DNA from: Cervus elaphus
Lineage: Eukaryota > Chordata > Mammalia > Artiodactyla > Cervidae
NCBI RefSeq assembly: GCF_910594005.1
Contig: NC_057827.1
Coordinates: 930,001 to 994,000 of the forward strand
Direction of reading: 5' to 3'
DNA: 64,000 nt
Part shown: one piece after another, positions 36,101 to 49,400 of the stretch
Position numbering within the stretch: the first letter of the stretch is position 1
Layout of the letters: each line of letters starts with the position of its first letter
Notes under the pieces: generated by a model
The model's database searches: none
Told to the model about the DNA's origin: nothing
What the model saw: the letters and a program-made list of their open reading frames with translations, nothing else
Translations under genes and position numbers: made by a program

Positions 36101-36290
36101 AGGCCGCAAACTCAGGGTCCCTCTCACATACCTAGAGCTGAGAGAAGCCTCCTCTTGAGGTGCTTGTGGTAAGGTGGTATTCCTCAGGAGTCGAAGCCAG
36201 GGATTAACCTCTCATCTCGTGTTGATTCTTGGTCCACGGAGCTCTTTCGTGTTGCTACAGTGACCTCAGGATCCCTCTAGCCTTGAAACA
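33107..36290 (+). repeat. Two-unit tandem duplication (K-L-K-L)
   Basis: Units start at 33107 (K), 33903 (L), 34699 (K) and 35495 (L). Shared private marks: K has GAGTTTCGACGGG, CCACATTGGATT (33599-33600 and 35191-35192) and TGGTTAGGTGG (33783 and 35375); L has CTGCAGGCAGTACAGG, CACCCAGGTG and GTGGACTCCACAGG. From about 33192 to 34783 the sequence repeats at +1592 with one difference noted by eye (C at 34612, T at 36204). This is the most nearly perfect duplication in the window and so probably the most recent. Confidence 0.9.
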
Positions 36291-39200
36291 GTGTTCTTGG
36301 GGTTTCTCTGGAGTGCCATGAAGGAAATCAAGGCTCCTTTCATGTGTGATGTGCAACACGGAATTGCTCTGCACGCAGTGCAGGGGAATCGGGCCTCATC
36401 TCGCGGCGAGGGGGAAGTCTCATGGTTTTTCTCGAGTTGCGGCGGGAACCTGGGGTATATTCTCGAGTTCCGACGGGGATGGCCCTTCCACACACGTGTG
36501 TGTTCAGCCATGTCAGGACTCCTGCCTAGTTGCGAGGGACAACTCTGGATTCTCCTCGAGGCTTGGCAGGGCAATTGGGACGCCTCTCCAGCTGAGACGG
36601 GAGACCAAGGGTGCCTTTCCACGTGCCACAGGAATCCTGGGTTTCCTATCAAGTTTCACGAGGAGTCAGGCATCGTCTCCTTTGGAGGCACTGATCTCCG
36701 CGTACCTCTGGAGTTTTCAAAGGATGTGAGGCCTCCAGTCGCGATGAGGTGGGGAACTAAGTCTTTCTCTGTGCTTTCCCCAGGGGATTCAGACATCCTT
36801 TCGTCCTGGGAGATGCAAGACGAGCCTGCATTGAAGTCACTGCAGGGATATCCGGCCTTATTTCGAGTCAGGGCATCGCGGTGTCCATTCCACTTGAGGC
36901 CGCAAACTCAGGGTCCCTCTCACATACCTAGAGCTGAGAGAAGCCTCCTCTTGAGGTGCTTGTGGTAAGGTGGTATTCCTCTGGAGACGAATCCAGGGAC
37001 TAACCTCTCTTTTCGAGTTGATTTTTGGTCCACAGAGTTCTTTCGTGTTGCTACAGTGACCTCAGGATCCCTCTATCCTTGAAACAGTGTTCTTGGGGTT
37101 TCTCTGGAGTGCCATCAAGGAAATCAAGGCTCCTTTCATGTGTGATGTGCAAGACGGAATTGCTCTGCACGCAGTACAGGGGAATCGGGCCTCATCTCGC
37201 ATCGAGGGGCAAGTCTCATGGTTTTTCTCGAGTTGCGGCGGGAACCTGGGGTATATTCTCGAGTTACGACGGGGATGGCCCTTCCACCCACGTGTTTGTT
37301 CAGCCACATCAGGACTCCTGCCTAGTTGCGAGGGACAACTCGGGATTCTCCTCGAGGCTTGACACGGCAATTGGAACGCCTCTCCAGCTGAGGCGGGAGA
37401 CCAAGGGTCCCTTTCCACGTGCCACAAGAATCCTGGGACTCCTATCAAGTTTCACGAGGAGTCAGGCATCGTCTTCTTTGGAGGCACTGATCTCCGCGTA
37501 CCTCTGGAGTTTTCAAAGGATGTGAGGCCTCCGGTCGCGATGAGGTGGGGAACTAGGTCTTTCTCTGTGGTCTCCACAGGGGATTCAGACATCCTTTCTT
37601 CTTGGGAGATGCAAGACGAGCCTGCATTCAAGTCACTGCAGGGATATCCGGCCTTATTTCTAGTCAGGGCATCGCGGTGTCCATTCCACTTGAGGCCGCA
37701 AACTCAGGGTCCCTCTCACATACCTAGAGCTGAGAGAAGCCTCCTCTTGAGGTGCTTGTGGTAAGGTGGTATTCCTCTGGAGTCGAAGCCAGGGACTAAC
37801 CTCTCATCTCGAGTTGATTTTTGGCCCACAGAGTTCTTTCGTGTTGCTACAGTGACCTCAGGATCCCTCTAGCCTTGAAACAGTGTTTTTGGGGTTTCTC
37901 TGGAGTGCCATGAAGGAAATCAAGGCTCCTTTCATGTGTGATGTGCAAGACGGAATTGCTCTGCACGCAGTGCAGGGGAATCTGGCCTCATCTCGCGGCG
38001 AGGGGGAAGTCTCATGGTTTTTCTCGAGTTGCGGCGGAAACCTGGGGTATATTCTCGAGTTACGACGGGGATGGCCGTTCCACCCACGTGTGTGTTCAGC
38101 CACGTCAGGACTCTTGCCTAGTTGCGAGACACAACTCTGGATTCTCCTCGAGGCTTGGCAGGGCAATTGGGATGCCTCTCCAGCTGAGGCGGGAGACCAA
38201 GGGTCCCTTTCCAAGTGCCACAGGAATCCTGGGACTCCTATCAAGTTTCACGAGGAGTCAGGCATCGTCTCCTTTGGAGGCACTGATCTCCGCGTACCTC
38301 TGGAGTTTTCAAAGGATGTGAGGCTATCGGTCGCGATGAGGTGGGGAACTAAGTCTTTCTCTGTGCTTTCCACAGGGGATTCAGACATCCTTTCGTCCTG
38401 GGAGATGCAAGACGAGCCTGCATTGAAGTCACTGCAGGGATATCCGGCCTTATTTTGAGTCAGGGCATCGCGGTGTCCATTCCACTTGAGGCCGCAAACT
38501 CAGGGTCCCTCTCACATACCTAGAGCTGAGAGAAGCCTCCTCTTGAGGTGCTTGTGGTAAGGTGGTATTCCTCTGGAGTCGAAGCCAGGGACTAACCTCT
38601 CATCTCGAGTTGATTTTTGGCCCACGGAGCTCTTTCGTGTTGCTACAGTGACCTCAGGATCCCTCTAGCCTTGAAACAGTGTTCTTGGGGTTTCTCTGGA
38701 GTGCCATCAAGGAAATCAAGGCTCCTTTCATGTGTGATGTGCAACACGGAATTGCTCTGCACGCAGTGCAGGGGAATCGGGCCTCATCTCGCGGCGAGGG
38801 GGAAATCTCATGGTTTTTCCCGAGTTGCGGCGGGAACCTGGGGTATATTCTCGAGTTACGACGGGGATGGCCCTTCCACCCACGTGTTTCTTCAGCGACG
38901 TCAGGACTCCTGCCTAGTTGCGAGGGACAACTCGGGATTCTCCTCGAGGCTTGGCAGGGCAATTGGGATGCCTCTCCAGCTGAGGCGGGAGACCAAGTGT
39001 CCCTTTCCAAGTGCCACAGGAATCCTGGGACTCCTATCAAGATTCACGAGGAGTCAGGCGTCGTCGCCTTTGGAGGCAATGATCTCCGCGTACCTCTTGA
39101 GTTTTCAAAGGATGTGAGGCTATCAGTCGCGATGAGGTGGGGAACTAAGTCTTTCTCTGTGCTTTCCACAGGGGATTCAGACATCCTTTCGTCCTGGGAG

Positions 39201-40270
39201 ATGCAAGACGAGCCTCCATTGAAGTCACTGCAGGGATATCCGGCCTTATTTCGAGTCAGGGCATCGCGGTGTCCATTCCACTTGAGGCCGCAAACTCAGG
39301 GTCCCTCTCACATACCTAGAGCTGAGAGAAGCCTCCTCTTGAGGTGCTTGTGGTAAGGTGGTATTCCTCAGGAGTCGAAGCCAGGGACTAACCTCTCATC
39401 TCGTGTTGATTCTTGGTCCACGGAGCTCTTTCGTGTTGCTACAGTGACCTCAGGATCCCTCTAGCATTGAAACAGTGTTCTTGGGGTTTCTCTGGAGTGC
39501 CATCAAGGAAATCAAGGCTCCTTTCATGTGTGATGTGCAACACGGAATTGCTCTGCACGCAGTGCAGGGGAATCGGGCCTCATCTCGCGGCGAGGGGGAA
39601 GTCTCATGGTTTTTCTCGAGTTGCGGCGGGAACCTGGGGTATATTCTCGAGTTACGACGGGGATGGCCCTTCCACACACGTGTTTGTTCAGCCACGTCAG
39701 GACTCCTGCCTAGTTGCGAGACACAACTCGGGATTCTCTTCGAGGCTTGGCAAGGCAATTGGGACGCCTCTCTAGCTGAGGCGGGAGACCAAGGGTCCAT
39801 TTCCACGTGCCACAGGAATCCTGGGACTCCTGTCAAGTTTCACGAGGAGTCAGGCATCGTCTACTTTGGAGGCACTGATCTCCGCGTACCTCTGGAGTTT
39901 TCAAAGGATGTGAGGCCTCCGGTCGCGATGAGGTGGGGAACTAGGTCTTTCTCTGTGGTCTCCACAGGGGATTCAGACATCCTTTCATCTTGGGAGATGC
40001 AAGACGAGCCTGCATTCAAGTCACTGCAGGGATATCCAGCCTTATTTCGCGTCAGGGCATCGCGGTGTCCATTCCACTTGAGGCCGCAAACTCAGGGTCC
40101 CTCTCACATACCTAGAGCTGAGAGAAGCCTCCTCTTGAGGTGCTTGTGGTAAGGTGGTATGCCTCTGGAGTCGAAGCCAGGGACTAACCTCTCATCTCGA
40201 GTTGATTTTTGGCCCACGGAGCTCTTTCGTGTTGCTACAGTGACCTCAGGATCCCTCTAGCCTTGAAACA
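36291..40270 (+). repeat. Five-unit block, copy 1 (M-N-O-P-Q)
   Basis: Units start at 36291 (M: GGGTGCCTTTCC, CTTTCCCCAGGGG), 37087 (N: ATCGAGGGGCAAG, GGCTTGACACGG), 37883 (O: AGTGTTTTTGGGG, GGGAATCTGGCC, TTATTTTGAG), 38679 (P: GGAAATCTCATGG, GTCAAGGATG-type back with GGCGTCGTCGCC) and 39475 (Q: TCTAGCATTGAAAC, CTTCGAGGCTTGG, GGTATGCCTCTGG). The next block repeats the order. Confidence 0.86.
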
Positions 40271-43200
40271 GTGTTCTTGGGGTTTCTCTGGAGTGCCATC
40301 AAGGAAATCAAGGCTCCTTTCATGTGTGATGTGCAACACGGAATTGCTCTGCACGCAGTGCAGGGGAATCGGGCCTCATCTCGCGGCGAGGGGGAAGTCT
40401 CATGGTTTTTCTCGAGTTGCGGCGGGAACCTGGGGTATATTCTCGAGTTCCGACGGGGATGGCCCTTCCACACACGTGTGTGTTCAGCCATGTCAGGACT
40501 CCTGCCTAGTTGCGAGGGACAACTCTGGATTCTCCTCGAGGCTTGGCAGGGCAATTGGGACGCCTCTCCAGCTGAGACGGGAGACCAAGGGTGCCTTTCC
40601 ACGTGCCACAGGAATCCTGGGTTTCCTATCAAGTTTCACGAGGAGTCAGGCATCGTCTCCTTTGGAGGCACTGATCTCCGCGTACCTCTGGAGTTTTCAA
40701 AGGATGTGAGGCCTCCGGTCGCGATGAGGTGGGGAACTAAGTCTTTCTCTGTGCTTTCCCCAGGGGATTCAGACATCCTTTCGTCCTGGGAGATGCAAGA
40801 CGAGCCTGCATTGAAGTCACTGCAGGGATATCCGGCCTTATTTCGAGTCAGGGCATCGCGGTGTCCATTCCACTTGAGGCCGCAAACTCAGGGTCCCTCT
40901 CACATACCTAGAGCTGAGAGAAGCCTCCTCTTGAGGTGCTTGTGGTAAGGTGGTATTCCTCTGGAGACGAATCCAGGGACTAACCTCTCTTTTCGAGTTG
41001 ATTTTTGGTCCACAGAGTTCTTTCGTGTTGCTACAGTGACCTCAGGATCCCTCTATCCTTGAAACAGTGTTCTTGGGGTTTCTCTGGAGTGCCATCAAGG
41101 AAATCAAGGCTCCTTTCATGTGTGATGTGCAAGACGGAATTGCTCTGCACGCAGTACAGGGGAATCGGGCCTCATCTCGCATCGAGGGGCAAGTCTCATG
41201 GTTTTTCTCGAGTTGCGGCGGGAACCTGGGGTATATTCTCGAGTTACGACGGGGATGGCCCTTCCACCCACGTGTTTGTTCAGCCACATCAGGACTCCTG
41301 CCTAGTTGCGAGGGACAACTCGGGATTCTCCTCGAGGCTTGACACGGCAATTGGAACGCCTCTCCAGCTGAGGCGGGAGACCAAGGGTCCCTTTCCACGT
41401 GCCACAAGAATCCTGGGACTCCTATCAAGTTTCACGAGGAGTCAGGCATCGTCTTCTTTGGAGGCACTGATCTCCGCGTACCTCTGGAGTTTTCAAAGGA
41501 TGTGAGGCCTCCGGTCGCGATGAGGTGGGGAACTAGGTCTTTCTCTGTGGTCTCCACAGGGGATTCAGACATCCTTTCTTCTTGGGAGATGCAAGACGAG
41601 CCTGCATTCAAGTCACTGCAGGGATATCCGGCCTTATTTCTAGTCAGGGCATCGCGGTGTCCATTCCACTTGAGGCCGCAAACTCAGGGTCCCTCTCACA
41701 TACCTAGAGCTGAGAGAAGCCTCCTCTTGAGGTGCTTGTGGTAAGGTGGTATTCCTCTGGAGTCGAAGCCAGGGACTAACCTCTCATCTCGAGTTGATTT
41801 TTGGCCCACAGAGTTCTTTCGTGTTGCTACAGTGACCTCAGGATCCCTCTAGCCTTGAAACAGTGTTTTTGGGGTTTCTCTGGAGTGCCATGAAGGAAAT
41901 CAAGGCTCCTTTCATGTGTGATGTGCAAGACGGAATTGCTCTGCACGCAGTGCAGGGGAATCTGGCCTCATCTCGCGGCGAGGGGGAAGTCTCATGGTTT
42001 TTCTCGAGTTGCGGCGGAAACCTGGGGTATATTCTCGAGTTACGACGGGGATGGCCGTTCCACCCACGTGTGTGTTCAGCCACGTCAGGACTCTTGCCTA
42101 GTTGCGAGACACAACTCTGGATTCTCCTCGAGGCTTGGCAGGGCAATTGGGATGCCTCTCCAGCTGAGGCGGGAGACCAAGGGTCCCTTTCCAAGTGCCA
42201 CAGGAATCCTGGGACTCCTATCAAGATTCACGAGGAGTCAGGCGTCGTCGCCTTTGGAGGCAATGATCTCCGCGTACCTCTTGAGTTTTCAAAGGATGTG
42301 AGGCTATCGGTCGCGATGAGGTGGGGAACTAAGTCTTTCTCTGTGCTTTCCACAGGGGATTCAGACATCCTTTCGTCCTGGGAGATGCAAGACGAGCCTC
42401 CATTGAAGTCACTGCAGGGATATCCGGCCTTATTTCGAGTCAGGGCATCGCGGTGTCCATTCCACTTGAGGCCGCAAACTCAGGGTCCCTCTCACATACC
42501 TAGAGCTGAGAGAAGCCTCCTCTTGAGGTGCTTGTGGTAAGGTGGTATTCCTCAGGAGTCGAAGCCAGGGACTAACCTCTCATCTCGTGTTGATTCTTGG
42601 TCCACGGAGCTCTTTCGTGTTGCTACAGTGACCTCAGGATCCCTCTAGCATTGAAACAGTGTTCTTGGGGTTTCTCTGGAGTGCCATCAAGGAAATCAAG
42701 GCTCCTTTCATGTGTGATGTGCAACACAGAATTGCTCTGCACGCAGTGCAGGGGAATCGGGCCTCATCTCGCGGCGAGGGGGAAGTCTCATGGTTTTTCT
42801 CGAGTTGCGGCGGGAACCTGGGGTATATTCTCGAGTTACGACGGGGATGGCCCTTCCACACACGTGTTTGTTCAGCCACGTCAGGACTCCTGCCTAGTTG
42901 CGAGACACAACTCGGGATTCTCTTCGAGGCTTGGCAAGGCAATTGGGACGCCTCTCTAGCTGAGGCGGGAGACCAAGGGTCCATTTCCACGTGCCACAGG
43001 AATCCTGGGACTCCTGTCAAGTTTCACGAGGAGTCAGGCATCGTCTACTTTGGAGGCACTGATCTCCGCGTACCTCTGGAGTTTTCAAAGGATGTGAGGC
43101 CTCCGGTCGCGATGAGGTGGGGAACTAGGTCTTTCTCTGTGGTCTCCACAGGGGATTCAGACATCCTTTCATCTTGGGAGATGCAAGACGAGCCTGCATT

Positions 43201-43454
43201 CAAGTCACTGCAGGGATATCCAGCCTTATTTCGCGTCAGGGCATCGCGGTGTCCATTCCACTTGAGGCCGCAAACTCAGGGTCCCTCTCACATACCTAGA
43301 GCTGAGAGAAGCCTCCTCTTGAGGTGCTTGTGGTAAGGTGGTATGCCTCTGGAGTCGAAGCCAGGGACTAACCTCTCATCTCGAGTTGATTTTTGGCCCA
43401 CGGAGCTCTTTCGTGTTGCTACAGTGACCTCAGGATCCCTCTATCCTTGAAACA
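40271..43454 (+). repeat. Four-unit block, copy 2 with one unit deleted (M-N-O/P-Q)
   Basis: Units start at 40271 (M), 41067 (N), 41863 (O/P hybrid) and 42659 (Q). Left of about 42220 the block matches 36.3-38.2 kb at +3980 bp (five units); right of it, it matches 39.0-40.25 kb at +3184 bp (four units). Only a few differences were noted, such as CAACACAGA near 42724 against CAACACGGA near 39540. The unit at 41863 has the O front (GGGAATCTGGCC) and the P back (CAAGATTCACG near 42223, GGCGTCGTCGCC near 42241). The matching sequence ends near 43440. Confidence 0.87.
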
Positions 43455-46400
43455 GTGTTTTTGGGGTTTCTCTGGAGTGCCATCAAGGAAATCAAGGCTC
43501 CTTTCATGTGTGATGTGCAACACGGAATTGCTCTGCACGCAGTGCAGGGGAATCGGGCCTCATCTCGCGGCGAGGGGGAAGTCTCATGGTTTTTCTCGAG
43601 TTGCGGCGGGAACCTGGGGTATATTCTCGAGTTACGACGGGGATGGCCCTTCCATCCACGTGTTTCTACAGCGACGTCAGGACTCCTCCCTAGTTGCGAG
43701 GGACAACTCGGGATTCTCCTCGAGGCTTGGCAGGGCAATTGGAACGCCTCTCCTGCTGAGGCGGGAGACGAAGGTTCCCTTTCCACGTGCCACAAGAATC
43801 CTGGGACTCCTATCAAGTTTCACGAGGAGTCAGGCATCGTCTCCTTTGGAGGCACTGATCTCCGCGTACCTCTGGAGTTTTCAAAGGATGTGAGGCCTCC
43901 GGTCGCGATGAGGTGGGGAACTAGGTGTTTCTCTGTGGTCTCCACAGGGGATTCAGACATCCTTTCTTCTTGGGAGATGCAAGACGAGCCTGCATTCAAG
44001 TCACTGCAGGGATATCCGGCCTTATTTCGAGTCAGGGCATCACGGTGTCCATTCCACTTGAGGCCGCAAACTCAGGATCCCTCTCACATACCTAGAGCTG
44101 AGAGAAGCCTCCTCTTGAGGTGCTTGTGGTAAGGTGGTATTCCTCAGGAGTCGAAGCCAGGGACTAACCTCTCATCTCGTGTTGATTCTTGGTCCACGGA
44201 GCTCTTTCGTGTTGCTACAGTGACCTCAGGATCCCTCTAGCCTTGAAACAGTGTTCTTGGGGTTTCTCTGGAGTGCCATCAAGGAAATCAAGGCAGCTTT
44301 CATGTGTGATGTGCAACACGGAATTGCTGTGCACGCAGTGCAGAGGAATCGGGCCTCATCTCGCGGCGAGGGGGAAGTCTCATGGTTTTTCTCGAGTTGC
44401 GGCGGGAACCTGGGGTATATTCTCGAGTTACGACGGGGATGGCCCTTCCACACACGTGTGTGTTCAGCCATGTCAGGACTCCTGCCTAGTTGCGAGGGAC
44501 AACTCGGGATTCTCCTCGAGGCTTGGCAGGGCAATTGAGACGCCTCTCCAGCTGAGGCGGGAGACCAAGGGTCCCTTTCCACGTGCCACAGGAATCCTGG
44601 GTCTCCTATCAAGTTTCACGAGGAGTCAGGCATCGTCTCCTTTGGAGGCACTGATCTCCGCATACCTCTGGAGTTTTCAAAGGATTTGAGGCCTCCTGTC
44701 GCGATGAGGTGGGGAACTAGGTCTTTCTCTGTGGTCTCCACAGGGGATTCAGACACCCTTTCGTCTTGGGAGATGCAAGACGAGCCTGCATTCCAGTCAC
44801 TGCAGGGATATCCGGCCTTATTTCGAGTCAGGGCATCGTGGTGTCCATTCCACTTGAGGCCGCAAACTCAGGGTCCCTCTCACATACCTAGAGCTGAGAG
44901 AAGCCTCCTCTTGAGGTGCTTGTGGTAAGGTGGTATTCCTCTGGAGTCGAAACCAGGGACTAACCTCTCATCTCGAGTTGATTTTTGGCCCACGGAGCTC
45001 TTTCGTGTTACTACAGTGACCTCAGGATCCCTCTAGCCTTGAAACAGTGTTCTTGGGGTTTCTCTGGAGTGCCATCAAGGAAATCAAGGCTCATTTCATG
45101 TATGATGTGCAACACGGAATTGCTCTGCACGCAGTGCAGGGGAATCGGGCCTCATCTCGCGGCGAGGGGGAAGTCTCATGGTTTTTCTCGAGTTGCGGCA
45201 GGAACCTGGGTTATATTCTCGAGTAACGACGGGGATGGCCCTTCCACACACGTGTGTGTTCAGCCACGTCAGGAGTCCTGCCTAGTTGCGAGACACAACT
45301 CAGGATTCTCCTCGAGGCTTGGCAAGGCAATTGGGACCCCTCTCCAGCTGAGGCGGGAGACCAAGGGTCCCTTTCCACGTGTCACAGGAATCCTGGGACT
45401 CCTATCAATTTTCACGAGGAGTCAGGCATCGTCTCCTTTGGAGCCACTGATCTCCGCGTACCTCTGGAGTTTTCAAAGGATGTGAGGCCTCCGGTCGCGA
45501 TGAGGTGGGGAACTAGGTCTTTCTGTGGTCTCCACAGGGGATTCAGACATCCTTTCATCTTGGGAGATGCAAGACGAGCCTGCATTCAAGTCACTGCAGG
45601 GATATCCAGCCTTATTTCGCGTCAGGGCATCGCGGTGTCCATTCCACTTGAGGTCGCAAACTCAGGGTCCCTCTCACATACCTAGAGCTGAGAGAAGCCT
45701 CCTCTTGAGGTGCTTGTGGTAAGGTGGTATTCCTCTGGAGTCGAAGCCAGGGACTAACCTCTCATCTCGAGTTGATTTGTGGCCCACGGAGCTCTTTCGT
45801 GTTGCTACAGTGACCTCAGGATCCCTCTAGCCTTGAAACAGTGTTCTTGAGGTTTCTCTGGAGTGCCATCAAGGAAATCAAGGCTCCTTTCATGTGTGAT
45901 GTGCAACACGGAATTGCTCTGCACGCAGTGTAGGGGAATCGGGCCTCATCTCGCGGCGAGGGGGAAGTCTCATGGTTTTTCTCGAGTTGCGGCGGGAACC
46001 TGGGGTATATTCTCGAGTTACGACGGGGATGGCCCTTCCACACACGTGTTTGTTCAGCCACGTCAGGACTCCTGCCTAGTTGCGAGACACAACTCGGGAT
46101 TCTCCTCGAGGCTTGACAAGGCAATTGGGACGCCTCTCCAGCTGAGGCGGGAGACCAAGGGTCCATTTCCACGTGCCACAGGAATCCTGGGACTCCTATC
46201 AAGTTTCACGAGGAGTCAGGCATCGTCTCCTTTGGAGGCACTGATCTCCGCGTACCTCTGGAGTTTTCAAAGGATGTGAGGCCTCCGGTCGCGATGAGGT
46301 GGGGAACTAGGTTTTTCTCTGTGGTCTCTACAGGGGATTCAGACATCCTTTCATCTTGGGAGATGCAAGACGAGCCTGCATTCAAGTCACTGCAGGGATA

Positions 46401-49400
46401 TCCAGCCTTATTTCACGTCAGGGCATCGCGGTGTCCATTCCACTTGAGGCCGCAAACTCAGGGTCCCTCTCACATACCTAGAGCTGAGAGAAGCCTCCTC
46501 TTGAGGTGCTTGTGGTAAGGTGGTATTCCTCTGGAGTCGAAGCCAGGGACTAACCTCTCATCTCGAGTTGATTTTTGGCCCACGGAGCTCTTTCGTGTTG
46601 CTACAGTGACCTCAGGATCCCTCTAGCCTTGAAACAGTGTTCTTGGGGTTTCTCTGGAGTGCCATCAAGGAAATCAAGGCTCCTTTCATGTGTGATGTGC
46701 AACACGGAATTGCTCTGCACGCAGTGCACGGGAATCGGGCCTCATCTCGCGGCGAGGGGGAAGTCTCATGGTTTTTCTCGAGTTGCGGCGGGAACCTGGG
46801 GTATATTCTGGAGTTAAGACGGGGATGGCCCTTCCACCCACGTGTTTCTTCAGCGACGTCAGGACTCCTGCCTAGTTGCGAGGGACAACTCTGGATTCTC
46901 CTCGAGGCTTGGCAGGGCAATTGGGACGCCTCTCCAGCTGAGGCGGGAGACCAAGGGTCCCTTTCCACGTGCCACAGGAATCCTGGGACTCCTATCAAGT
47001 TTCACGAGGAGTCAGGCATCGTCTCCTTTGGAGGCACTGATCTCCGCGTACCTCTGGAGTTTTCAAAGGATGTGAGGCTATCGGTCGCGATGAGGTGGGG
47101 AACTAAGTCTTTCTCTGTGCTTTCCACAGGGGATTCAGACATCCTTTCGTCCCGGGAGATGCAAGACGAGCCTGCATTGAAGTCACTGCAGGGATATCCG
47201 GCCTTATTTCGAGTCAGGGCATCGCGGTGTCCATTCCACTTGAGGCCGCAAACTCAGGGTCCCTCTCACATACCTAGAGCTGAGAGAAGCCTCCTCTTGA
47301 GGTGCTTGTGGTAAGGTGGTATTCCTCTGGAGACGAATCCAGGGACTAACCTCTCTTTTCGAGTTGATTTTTGGTCCACAGAGTTCTTTCGTGTTGCTAC
47401 AGTGACCTCAGGATCCCTCTAGCCTTGAAACAGTGTTCTTGGGGTTTCTCTGGAGTGCCATCAAGGAAATCAAGGCTCCTTTCATGTGTGATGTGCAACA
47501 CAGAATTGCTCTGAACGCAGTGCAGGGGAATCGAGCCTCATCTCGCGGCGAGGGGGAAGTCTCATGGTTTTTCTCGAGTTGCGGCGGGAACCTGGGGTAT
47601 ATTCTCGAGTTACGACGGGGATGGCCCTTCCACACACGTGTGTGTTCAGCCATGTCAGGACTCCTGCCTACTTGCGAGGGACAACTCGGGATTCTCCTCG
47701 AGGCTTTGCAGGGCAATTGGGACGCCTCTCCAGCTGAGGCGGGAGACCAAGGGTCCCTTTCCACGTGCCACAGGAATCCTGGGACTCCTATCAAGTTTCA
47801 CGAGGAGTCAGGCATCGTCTCCTTTGGAGGCACTGATCTCCGCGTACCTCTGAAGTTTTCAAAGGATGTGAGGCTATCGGTCGCGATGAGGTGGGGAACT
47901 AGGTCTTTCTCTGTGGTCTCCACAGGGGATTCAGACATCCTTTCATCTTCGGAGATGCAAGACGAGCCTGCATTCAAGTCACTGCAGGGATATCCAGCCT
48001 TATTTCGCGTCAGGGCATCACGGTGTCCATTCCACTTGAGGCCGCAAACTCAGGGTCCCTCTCAGATACCTAGAGCTGAGAGAAGCCTCCTCTTGAGGTG
48101 CTTGTGGTAAGGTGGTATTCCTCTGGAGTCGAAGCCAGGGACTAACCTCTCATCTCGAGTTGATTTTTGGCCCACGGAGCTCTTTCGTGTTGCTACAGTG
48201 ACCTCAGGATCCCTCTAGCCTTGAAACAGTATTCTTGGGGTTTCTCTGGAGTGCCGTCAAGGAAATCAAGGCTCCTTTCATGTGTGATGTGCAACACGGA
48301 ATTGCTCTGCACGCAGTGCAGGGGAATCGGGCCTCATCTCGCGGCGAGGGGGAAATCTCATGGTTTTTCCCGAGTTGCGGCGGGAACCTGGGGAATATTC
48401 TCGAGTTACGCCGGGGATGGCCCTTCCACCCACGTGTTTCTTCAGCGACGTCAGGACTCCTGCCTAGTTGCAAGGGACAACTCGGGATTCTCCTCGAGGC
48501 TTGGCAGGGCAATTGGGACGCCTCTCCAGCTGAGACGGGAGACCAAGTGTCCCTTTCCAAGTGCCACAGGAATCCAGGGACTCCTATCAAGATTCACGAG
48601 GAGTCAGGCGTCGTCTCCTTTGGAGGCACTGATCTCCGCGTACCTCTGGAGTTTTCAAAGGATGTGAGGCCTCCGGTCGCGATGAGGTGGGGAACTAAGT
48701 CTTTCTCTGTGCTTTCCACAGGGGATTCAGACATCCTTTCGTCCTGGGAGATGCAAGACGAGCCTCCATTGAAGTCACTGCAGGGATATCCGGCCTTATT
48801 TCGAGTCAGGGCATCGCGGTGTCCATTCCACTTGAGGCCGCAAACTCAGGGTCCCTCTCACATACCTAGAGCTGAGAGAAGCCTCCTCTTGAGGTGCTTG
48901 TGGTAAGGTGGTATTCCTCAGGAGTCGAAGCCAGGGACTAACCTCTCATCTCGTGTTGATTCTTGGTCCACGGAGCTCTTTCGTGTTGCTACAGTGACCT
49001 CAGGATCCCTCTAGCATTGAAACAGTGTTCTTGGGGTTTCTCTGGAGTGCCATCAAGGAAATCAAGGCTCCTTTCATGTGTGATGTGCAACACAAAATTG
49101 CTCTGCACGCAGTGCAGGGGAATCGGGCCTCATTTCGCGGCGAGGGGGAAGTCTCATGGTTTTTCTCGAGTTGCGGCGGGAACCTGGGGTATATTCTCGA
49201 GTTACGACGGGGATGGCCCTTCCACCCACGTGTTTCTTCAGCGACATCAGGACTCCTGCCTAGTTGCGAGGGACAACTCGGGATTCTCCTCGAGGCTTGG
49301 CAGGGCAATTGGGACGCCTCTCCAGCTGAGGCGGGAGACCAAGTGTCCATTTCCAAGTGCCACAGGAATCCTGGGACTCCTATCAAGATTCACGAGGAGT

